Translations under genes and position numbers: made by a program
Part shown: positions 1 to 5,638 of the stretch, in pieces
Layout of the letters: the number at the start of each line of letters is the position of its first letter
Numbering within the stretch: the stretch's first letter is position 1
Origin: Chitinophagaceae bacterium
GTDB taxonomy: Bacteria; Bacteroidota; Bacteroidia; Chitinophagales; Chitinophagaceae
Assembly (NCBI GenBank): GCA_025351145.1
Contig: JANXWM010000322.1
Span: forward strand, 1 to 5,638
Length of the DNA stretch: 5,638 nucleotides
Reading direction: 5' to 3'
Notes under the pieces: generated by a model
What the model saw: only the letters and a program-made list of their open reading frames with translations
Told to the model about the DNA's origin: nothing
The model's database searches: none

Positions 1-138
1 GATTCTTCTTTGCAGGGCAGAGCAATATCAGGAGACTTAAGAGCTGCAAATATTGATGAGTTTGTAAAGGTATTACAGGCTACGCTAAACCTTAAAATGA
101 ATATTGAAAACAAAACAATTACCGTAAGTCAGCCATAA
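1..138 (+). CDS. FecR-family anti-sigma factor, C-terminal end (partial)
   Basis: This is the last 45 codons of a gene that begins before the window and ends at TAA (136-138). The frame is open from base 1. The translated tail contains GDLRAANIDEFVKVLQATLN followed by an alternating strand ending NKTITVSQP. This is the pattern of the small C-terminal domain (DUF4974 type) of Bacteroidota FecR proteins. Such proteins span the inner membrane, hold an ECF sigma factor at their cytoplasmic N-terminus and contact the STN domain of a partner TonB-dependent receptor in the periplasm. The next gene starts 34 bases downstream on the same strand and does encode an STN domain, which supports a matched FecR/receptor pair. 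The sigma-binding region and transmembrane helix lie outside the window, so the full architecture is inferred. Confidence 0.82.
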   Translation, partial: DSSLQGRAISGDLRAANIDEFVKVLQATLNLKMNIENKTITVSQP

Positions 139-172
139 TTGTTTTTCTAACGGTTACTATTAAAACTGCATT

Positions 173-3100
173 ATGATAAAAACAACATCTACAGGAAGAT
201 TATTCCTTACTGTATTCCTTTTTATGGGAATAACACATTCTGCCATTTCCTTTGCACAAAATCAAAAAGGAGTTTTGGATACCCCGATTGAAGCAAGGGG
301 CAAAGATGACGTTCAAAAAAAGGAAGCTGTTTCTATTCCGAAAATCCTTTCTGATGCACACAAATCATTTGATGTGGATTTCGTGTATGAATCTAATATT
401 ATACCTGATATCAAGCTGATTTTTGATGTAACAAAATACAAAACTGTGGAAGACTTTTTAGATAACCTGCTAAAACCTTCCGGGTTAAAGTATAAGAAAG
501 TACTAACCCGCACATTCGTTATTTATAAAAATAATGAAGACCTGAAAAAATTAATTTCTGTAATGAGCCTTCAAAATTTCGGGGATATACCCACGGATAT
601 TTTGGAACCGGAAACAGCCGCAACTGCACCCGTAAGAATAGTGCAGGGCACCATTATAGACCAAAAAACAAGTTTACCGGTAGAGGGCGTAAGCATTGCT
701 TTAAAGGGCACAAAGCAGGGTACAACAAGCGACAAAAACGGCAGTTTTAAAATAAATGTGGACAACGAAAATGCAGTGCTTGTATTTTCAATAATAGGGT
801 ATGCAGCTCAGGAAGTACCGGTTGGAACAAATACCAGTTTAGAGGTAAGCATGGTAAGTACCGCCGGAACCCTGAATGATGTGGTAGTGGTAGGCTATGG
901 TACAAGAAAAAGAAAGGAATTAACTACAGCAATATCTTCTCTCGGCGCTAAAGAAATTGCAGTAACCCCGGTAGCAGATGCGGCCCAGGCACTACAGGGG
1001 AAAGTAGCTGGTGTTTCAATTGTACAGGGCAGTGGCGCACCCGGTGGCACAGGTGGTACACAAATAAGGATAAGGGGTATTACCTCTTTAACGGGAACCA
1101 ATAATCCTTTGATTGTGGTAGACGGATATCCATTACCAGATCAGGGCGCAGATAATATATTAAACTCCTTTGGCACAAATGATATTGAATCTATTGATGT
1201 TTTGAAAGATGCTGCCGCAGCATCTATTTACGGGGTACGGGCATCAAATGGAGTGATCATGATTACTACCAAAAGAGGCAAAGCAGGCCAAAGCAAAATG
1301 AATGTGGATGTTTACCGTGGTCTGCAGCAGGCATGGCAATTACCAAACATGCTCAATGCAAGGGAATACTCCATTTTAAACAGTGAAGCCAGAATAGCAA
1401 GTGGTTTAGATGTACTGCCTAAACTTGCCAATGCCGATGCCATTGAGCAGCAATATGGAAAGGGAACAAACTGGCTTGATGAAATCTTTAGAAGAGCTGC
1501 TATACAAAGTGTAAGCATGAATGCTTCTGGCGGTTCTGATAAAGCGACCTACATGCTTTCAGCAGGTTATCTTAAACAGGATGGTATCGTTTATAAAACT
1601 GATTTTGAAAGGTTCAATTTGAGATTCAATGGCGACATTAAAGTAAATAATAAATTAAAGCTGGGCAACACACTCTCATTAAGTAAATATATTGAGCATG
1701 GGGCTGATACATATTCAGCATTTAACAGTGTTATTATACTGGCACTTACCTCACCACCTACTGTATCTCCAAGAAATGCCGATGGTACTTATGCAGGGGG
1801 CAACGGTAACATTGATGGCTTCAGTGAACCTAATCCCATTTACAATCTTGAAGTTCCTCAATCAAGCAATACCAAGTACAGGGTTACAGGTAATGTATTT
1901 GCCGAATGGGAAATTATTAAAGCTTTGAAATTTAAAACAACCTTCGGCGCCGATTACGCATATAATGATATAAAATCTTTTTCACCATCAACACCTTCTT
2001 CAGGTGGCCAGCCAATTACCACTACCGGTTACAGTGCCACCAAAGTTGTAATACCAGATTATCTTGCTGAGTACACTTTAAGCTACGATAAAACCATCAA
2101 ACAAAAACACAAGTTCAATGCACTGCTTGGTTATACTTACCAGGAAACACAATACTCTATCATATCAGGATCACGCAGTGGTACTTTTAATTATCTTATT
2201 CCCGTACTTAATAACTCAGTTTTTTTACCACAGAATACCAGCGAAACAAATAACTACAGCCAGGACGATGTTACCTCACGTTTTATCTCTTACATAGGCC
2301 GGTTGAATTACACATTCGATAACAAAGTTTATTTTACAGGTTCAATCAGGAAAGATGGAAGTTCCAATTTTGCACCTAAAAATAAGTTTGCTATTTTTCC
2401 TTCTTTCTCAGCAGCATGGCGGCTTTCAGAAGAAGGCTTCATTAAAAAAATAGATTGGATAAGCGATCTAAAATTAAGAAGCAGCTTCGGATATACCGGT
2501 AACCCAAACGTTAACCCATACAGCTATCTTACAAGAATTGACCAAGGTTTTCAATATCCTTTGGGTAACAGTTCAGGTACCGAAGGTGCTAACCAGGGCG
2601 CTGCTCCAACAGCTCCTTCTAACCCTGACATTAAGTGGGAGAAAAACGAACAGCTTGATATTGGTGTTGATGCATCTCTGTTCAAAAGTAAAATCACCGT
2701 TGCAATTGATTATTATCAAAAACGTTCCAAAGATCTTATTCTTTATGTAGTCCCCATCAATGTATCGGGCAACTATGTTTCTGTTCCTTACAACACAGGA
2801 ACTCTGCAAAACCGCGGCGTTGATCTTACCATATCCGGCACCATTATTTCTTCCAAAAAACTCAACTGGAATGCAAGTTTGGTAATGGGAACCTTTACCA
2901 ATAAAGTCATCACATTTGGCCTTGGCTCTGCTTTTGACAAAGGTTTTGCACGCATATCAGGTGGTAGTTTAAGAACAGATATTGGCTTACCTGCAAACTT
3001 TTTTTATGGCTTTAAAACCGATGGCATTTTCCAGTCGTACGAAGAGATTGCCAAGAGCCCTGTGCAAACCGCAGGCACCGATCCTTCCACCAGCACAGCC

Positions 3101-3658
3101 CCCGGCGATATTAAATTTGTTGATATCAATGGCGATGGTATCATCAACGATAAAGACCGTACCAACCTCGGCAATTCTTTTCCTCAGTTTAGTTATGGTC
3201 TTAATAACACAATTTCTTACAAAGGTCTTGAACTGAGAATATTTATACAAGGTTCACAGGGTAATAAGGTGCTCAACTTCACCCGCTGGTACACCGAAGG
3301 CGGCGTAAGCAATGGAAACTATTCAAAAGATGTCATCAACCGCTGGACCGGCCCCAACACCAGCAACAGTATGCCACGCCTTATTTTGAACGATCCCAAC
3401 GGCAACAACCGTGTGTCAGACCGCTTTGTAGAAGATGCTTCTTACATCCGCATTAAGAATGTGCGGTTGGCTTACACACTGCCGGAGAAATGGTCAAAGT
3501 TCGCCGGGTTTGGTAAAGTGCAATTCTATGGAAGTGTGCAAAACCTTTTAACGGTTACCAATTATACAGGTCTTGATCCTGAAGTAGGTGGTGGTGTTGA
3601 CTATGGCTTTTATCCGCAAGCCAGAACGTTTCTTGGTGGCGTAACAGTTGACTTTTGA
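173..3658 (+). CDS. SusC/RagA-type TonB-dependent outer-membrane receptor with N-terminal STN signalling domain
   Basis: This gene encodes a 1161-residue transporter that imports a substrate across the outer membrane with TonB energy, together with the SusD partner downstream. Domains in order: a Sec signal peptide (about 1-28, probable cleavage at SFA|QN); an STN domain (about 57-119); a linker; a carboxypeptidase-D-regulatory-like beta-sandwich (about 157-228, from VQGTIIDQ); a TonB box (DVVVVGYGT, 236-244); a plug (about 247-368) with RIRG at 299-302, NPLIVVDG at 311-318 and DIESIDVLKDAAAASIYG at 337-354; then a 22-stranded-type barrel to the end. Barrel hallmarks include RKDGSSNF with FPSFSAAWRLSEE near 725-755, NPDIKWEKNEQLDIGVD at 817-833, and a terminal Phe (GGVTVDF) as expected for BAM recognition. 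An acidic loop DINGDGIINDKD starts at residue 984. ATG 173 is the first possible start, because TAA lies in frame at 161-163; there is no Shine-Dalgarno. Length is normal for STN-bearing SusC proteins. The STN domain and the FecR gene upstream imply self-regulation through an ECF sigma factor (inference). Substrate unknown. Confidence 0.96.
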   Translation: MIKTTSTGRLFLTVFLFMGITHSAISFAQNQKGVLDTPIEARGKDDVQKKEAVSIPKILSDAHKSFDVDFVYESNIIPDIKLIFDVTKYKTVEDFLDNLLKPSGLKYKKVLTRTFVIYKNNEDLKKLISVMSLQNFGDIPTDILEPETAATAPVRIVQGTIIDQKTSLPVEGVSIALKGTKQGTTSDKNGSFKINVDNENAVLVFSIIGYAAQEVPVGTNTSLEVSMVSTAGTLNDVVVVGYGTRKRKELTTAISSLGAKEIAVTPVADAAQALQGKVAGVSIVQGSGAPGGTGGTQIRIRGITSLTGTNNPLIVVDGYPLPDQGADNILNSFGTNDIESIDVLKDAAAASIYGVRASNGVIMITTKRGKAGQSKMNVDVYRGLQQAWQLPNMLNAREYSILNSEARIASGLDVLPKLANADAIEQQYGKGTNWLDEIFRRAAIQSVSMNASGGSDKATYMLSAGYLKQDGIVYKTDFERFNLRFNGDIKVNNKLKLGNTLSLSKYIEHGADTYSAFNSVIILALTSPPTVSPRNADGTYAGGNGNIDGFSEPNPIYNLEVPQSSNTKYRVTGNVFAEWEIIKALKFKTTFGADYAYNDIKSFSPSTPSSGGQPITTTGYSATKVVIPDYLAEYTLSYDKTIKQKHKFNALLGYTYQETQYSIISGSRSGTFNYLIPVLNNSVFLPQNTSETNNYSQDDVTSRFISYIGRLNYTFDNKVYFTGSIRKDGSSNFAPKNKFAIFPSFSAAWRLSEEGFIKKIDWISDLKLRSSFGYTGNPNVNPYSYLTRIDQGFQYPLGNSSGTEGANQGAAPTAPSNPDIKWEKNEQLDIGVDASLFKSKITVAIDYYQKRSKDLILYVVPINVSGNYVSVPYNTGTLQNRGVDLTISGTIISSKKLNWNASLVMGTFTNKVITFGLGSAFDKGFARISGGSLRTDIGLPANFFYGFKTDGIFQSYEEIAKSPVQTAGTDPSTSTAPGDIKFVDINGDGIINDKDRTNLGNSFPQFSYGLNNTISYKGLELRIFIQGSQGNKVLNFTRWYTEGGVSNGNYSKDVINRWTGPNTSNSMPRLILNDPNGNNRVSDRFVEDASYIRIKNVRLAYTLPEKWSKFAGFGKVQFYGSVQNLLTVTNYTGLDPEVGGGVDYGFYPQARTFLGGVTVDF

Positions 3659-3833
3659 TTTTTATAAATGTTTAAAACGAAGCGCTAAAATACCAGCGTC
3701 AGTTTACATGGCATCTTCGTTGCGTCGCAATCACTTTATCTGCAAATCAATGGTCATCACCAGCATCACATTCAATCAGCCTCAAAATATTCAAACAGTT
3801 TCTTAGCCATAGTTCCAGTAAAATTTAAAACTT
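3659..3833. other. Long susC-susD intergenic gap, non-coding
   Basis: The 175 bases separate the receptor stop from the SusD-like start. SusC/SusD junctions are commonly only a few to a few tens of bases, so this spacer is large. It holds a 7-base perfect inverted repeat, AACGAAG (3676-3682) with CTTCGTT (3715-3721), separated by 32 bases. It also holds a near-palindromic core, TGCGTCGCA (3721-3729). I see no Bacteroidota promoter of the TAnnTTTG type, no stem followed by a T-run that would be a clear terminator, and no convincing gene. The most likely reading is that the two genes remain co-transcribed and the spacer contains an inserted or decayed repeat (inference). Confidence 0.6.
3676..3741 (+). 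repeat. Possible dispersed intergenic repeat, copy 1
   Basis: The segment runs from AACGAAG to the TTATCT at 3736-3741. It contains TTGCGTCGCA (3720-3729), the exact reverse complement of TGCGACGCAA at 5414-5423 in the next intergenic gap. TTATCT also recurs after the core in the second copy when that is read on the minus strand, though at a different spacing. It is more G+C-rich and more structured than the A/T-rich spacer around it. Boundaries are approximate. Assignment as a member of a genome-wide repeat family is inference from only two short matches. Confidence 0.4.
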
Positions 3834-5351
3834 ATGCGTACAAAATATTTTAAAGCAAGCGCCTTTCTTCTAATGATTGCGCTTACTTCTGTACAGTGCA
3901 AAAAAAGCCTGCTTCAGATCGATCCAACAATTCCAAACAAAACCGTAGAAAATTATTATTCTACAGAAGCGGAAGCGCTAACCGCCGTTATTGCAACATA
4001 CACGCCACTGCAGGCAATGTACAACGGCGCTGCATGGCATATCGGTGACATCATGAGCGATGACTGCGACCTCGGCGGCGGGGGTGGCGGCGACGGTTTA
4101 GAAACAGCAGCCTTAGATAATTTTACCGTAGATGCATTTAATCCTATCAGTTCATTAATGTGGTCTCAATGTTACTTCGGTATTTACAGGGCTAACCTTG
4201 TACTGGAGAAAATTCCATTGGTACCGGTAATGAATGAAGACATCCGCAAACGCAGTTTAGCAGAAGCGAAATTTTTACGTGCATTGTATTATTTCCATCT
4301 TGTAAGATTGTTTGGTGATGTGCCTTTATACACGAATGTTATTTCGTTACCCGATGCTTCTGCAATAGCAAGAAGTCCTAAAGCAGATGTGTATGCACAG
4401 ATCATTGCCGATCTTAAAGATGCCGAAACTGTATTACCGCTGTCTTACCAGGCCGATGAAAAAGGAAGGGCAACCAGTGGCGCGGCAAAAGGCTTAATGG
4501 CCAGTGTGTACTTGTGGATGGGCGATAATACAAATGCTGCTGCCAAAGCAATGGAAGTAATTACAAGTAACCAGTACAGTTTGTGGGAAAACTATGGCGA
4601 TAATTTTAAACTCGAAAATGAAAACGGCAAAGAATCCCTGATTGAAATACAATACCGTAACGGTAACCAAACGTTTAGCGATTACGGACAAGGACAAAAA
4701 TTGAATACCTTTTTTGGTCCGCGTTTCCAGTATATTGTTGCATCTGGCGGTTATGGATGGAATGTACCTACTTTGAATTTTGTTCAGTCTTATGAACGCA
4801 CCAACCCTGCCGACCTTAACACAATTATTGACAAGCGCAGACCTTCTTCAATGTGGATGCCCGGCGATAAAGAAGACTCCTTAAAATATACGCAACCGGC
4901 ATCATTGGTGGGTTCACCCAATGGTTTTAACATCCGTAAATATTTTGTTCCTGTTTATAATACCGCAGGCGATGTGGGCGGCTGGAGTTGTGCATTGAAT
5001 GTGCCTTATATGCGCTACTCCGAGATACTGTTGATCTATGCCGAAGCTGCAGGCAAAAGTTTAGGTAAACCATACATTGACCAGGTAAGGGCAAGAGCAG
5101 GTTTGGCACCCTTGCCCGATGCATTATCAGACCAGCAATACCTTGATGCAGTATTCAACGAACGCAGACATGAGTTTGCATTTGAGATGCACAGGTGGTA
5201 TGATTTACTAAGGTATCCTGATACAAATTATTTTGTAAACGTGATGAAGGCTAGTGGTAAAACAAATATTTCAGCTAAGCACCGCTACCTGCCGATACCG
5301 CAAACTGAAAGGGATAAAGATTCAAACCTTACGCAAAATGATGGGTATTGA
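3834..5351 (+). CDS. SusD/RagB-family surface lipoprotein (nutrient-binding lid of the SusC complex)
   Basis: This 505-residue protein is the extracellular substrate-binding partner that caps the SusC barrel. A short basic, hydrophobic signal ends at Cys22 (LTSVQC, then KK), predicted to be the lipidated residue. The -1 Gln is not the canonical Gly/Ala/Ser of a lipobox. The mature start, SLLQIDPT, is typical of SusD. The N-terminal SusD-like region (about 23-230) includes the helical repeat segments RKRSLAEAKFLRALYYFHLV (139-158) with FGDVPL (160-165), and GRATSGAAKGLMASVYLWMG (211-230). The C-terminal SusD/RagB region (about 270-505) includes PYMRYSEILLIYAEAAG (391-407), VRARAGL (418-424), FNERRHEFAFEMHRWYDLLR (441-460) and the closing signature RYLPIPQTERD with LTQNDGY. 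A run of six glycines follows SDDCDL (residues 81-86). ATG 3834 is the first possible start, because TAA lies in frame at 3819-3821; the leader is A/T-rich without a Shine-Dalgarno. Length is usual for the family. The ligand cannot be deduced. Confidence 0.95.
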   Translation: MRTKYFKASAFLLMIALTSVQCKKSLLQIDPTIPNKTVENYYSTEAEALTAVIATYTPLQAMYNGAAWHIGDIMSDDCDLGGGGGGDGLETAALDNFTVDAFNPISSLMWSQCYFGIYRANLVLEKIPLVPVMNEDIRKRSLAEAKFLRALYYFHLVRLFGDVPLYTNVISLPDASAIARSPKADVYAQIIADLKDAETVLPLSYQADEKGRATSGAAKGLMASVYLWMGDNTNAAAKAMEVITSNQYSLWENYGDNFKLENENGKESLIEIQYRNGNQTFSDYGQGQKLNTFFGPRFQYIVASGGYGWNVPTLNFVQSYERTNPADLNTIIDKRRPSSMWMPGDKEDSLKYTQPASLVGSPNGFNIRKYFVPVYNTAGDVGGWSCALNVPYMRYSEILLIYAEAAGKSLGKPYIDQVRARAGLAPLPDALSDQQYLDAVFNERRHEFAFEMHRWYDLLRYPDTNYFVNVMKASGKTNISAKHRYLPIPQTERDKDSNLTQNDGY

Positions 5352-5515
5352 TAATGGCCGCAGATAATTAAGTTTTTTGCACGTTGCCCAATAAAGATAA
5401 GAACGCTGAAGAGTGCGACGCAAATGGGTTTAATAGTAGTAAGGAAGACTGGTTAAAAAAAAGAAATATGCCTGTACGTAAGTGCTGATTAATAAAAATT
5501 TTAAAAGTTGGTTGT
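5352..5515. other. Intergenic gap between susD-like gene and third lipoprotein gene
   Basis: The 164 bases lie between the SusD-like stop and the next start. The first half holds the second copy of the shared TGCGACGCAA core. The half nearest the next gene is strongly A-rich, including an eight-A run at 5455-5462, typical of a Bacteroidota leader. CCCA (5387-5390) can pair with TGGG (5425-5428) around the repeat, but the stem is short and has no convincing following T-run, so I do not call a terminator. No TAnnTTTG-type promoter was recognised. Confidence 0.55.
5396..5428 (-). repeat. Possible dispersed intergenic repeat, copy 2 (inverted relative to copy 1)
   Basis: This copy contains GAACGCTGAAGAGTGCGACG (5401-5420) and continues CAAATGGG. 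Its core TGCGACGCAA (5414-5423) is the exact reverse complement of TTGCGTCGCA at 3720-3729. The core itself is an interrupted palindrome (TGCG-A-CGCA), which suggests a hairpin or a protein-binding site rather than random spacer. The flanks of the two copies agree only weakly, so they may be different portions of one longer element, or the match may be coincidental. Confidence 0.4.
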
Positions 5516-5638
5516 ATGAAAAATAAATATTTATTCACTGGGTTGATGTTATCAATAGTTGGCTTGGTTAATAACAGTTGCACAAAAACAGACCCGGCAT
5601 TAACGGGAACGGCTTCTGTTGCAGACTTTAGTTTTGTG
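5516..5638 (+). CDS. Third-position lipoprotein of the sus-like locus, N-terminus only (partial)
   Basis: The first 41 codons of a gene run off the window end. It starts with MKNKYLFTGLMLSIVGLVNN, a short basic N-terminus plus hydrophobic stretch, then Ser21-Cys22 followed by TKTDPALTG. This is a probable signal peptidase II signal with lipidation at Cys22; Asn at -3 and -2 is not canonical, but Ser at -1 is. ATG 5516 is the first possible ATG, because TGA lies in frame at 5486-5488. The last visible residues, ASVADFSFV, resemble the opening strand of PKD/Ig-like domains in Bacteroidota lipoproteins, but this is weak. Its position after susC and susD fits a SusE/SusF-like or surface glycan-binding protein that assists substrate capture (inference). 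Full domain content is not visible. Confidence 0.75.
   Translation, partial: MKNKYLFTGLMLSIVGLVNNSCTKTDPALTGTASVADFSFV

Noticed and set aside
148..156. TAACGGTTA before susC, repeated near 3549 inside the gene, considered as an operator.
   Set aside because: The second copy lies within conserved coding sequence and the match is only nine bases; chance is sufficient.
139..172. Possible promoter between the FecR tail and the susC-like gene.
   Set aside because: The gap is only 34 bases and has no TAnnTTTG-type -7 box with a -33 TTG. Read-through from the FecR gene is the simpler explanation.
315..321. Seven-A run early in the susC-like gene, considered as a phase-variable tract (similar seven-T runs near 2220 and 2999).
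   Set aside because: Runs of this length are common in A/T-rich Bacteroidota DNA, and the reading frame is intact; nothing supports slippage.
1692..1928. Alternative + strand frame of 78 codons inside the susC-like gene.
   Set aside because: It is out of frame with well-conserved receptor sequence, and its Leu/His/Met-rich composition is typical of a frame-shifted reading.
2987..3250. Minus-strand open frame of 87 codons inside the susC-like gene.
   Set aside because: It lies wholly antisense to a strongly conserved barrel-coding region and has no recognisable motif; a shadow frame.
3708..3806. Small + strand open frame of 32 codons in the susC-susD gap (starts MASSLRRNHF).
   Set aside because: It lacks a ribosome-binding signal and overlaps the candidate repeat core. 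Its composition is not protein-like, and it is most easily explained as chance translation of the repeat.
5368..5583. Minus-strand open frame of 71 codons across the gap after susD.
   Set aside because: It spans the candidate repeat and the start of the oppositely oriented lipoprotein gene. It has no recognisable domain and reads as a low-complexity shadow of A/T-rich sequence.

Overview
The window comes from a member of the Bacteroidota. The combination of a FecR tail, an STN-bearing SusC-type receptor, a SusD-type lipoprotein and short A/T-rich leaders without a GGAGG ribosome-binding site points to this phylum. Protein style (for example the aspartate and glycine-rich stretch in SusD) suggests the Chitinophagaceae/Sphingobacteriales side, but that finer placement is inference. 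All convincing genes lie on the + strand.

Layout. Positions 1-138 are the last 45 codons of a FecR-type anti-sigma factor. After a 34-base gap comes a complete 1161-residue SusC-like TonB-dependent receptor (173-3658). A 175-base non-coding gap (3659-3833) follows, which is long for a susC/susD junction. Next is a complete 505-residue SusD-like surface lipoprotein (3834-5351). A 164-base gap (5352-5515) leads to the first 41 codons of a third lipoprotein (5516-5638), cut off by the window edge.

How it works together. SusC and SusD form an outer-membrane uptake complex in which the SusD lipoprotein is a lid over the SusC barrel, and TonB/ExbBD drives import of a captured oligomer. The receptor's extra N-terminal STN domain and the FecR gene directly upstream indicate a cell-surface signalling relay: loaded receptor, then FecR, then an ECF sigma factor that would be expected just before this window. 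The third lipoprotein sits where SusE/F or surface glycan-binding proteins usually lie. The substrate cannot be read from this sequence because no degradative enzyme is visible.

The region is mostly a conventional nutrient-uptake locus. The least explained parts are the two intergenic gaps around susD. They share a 10-base near-palindromic core in opposite orientation and look like pieces of a dispersed intergenic repeat. I did not find a clearly new biological system.
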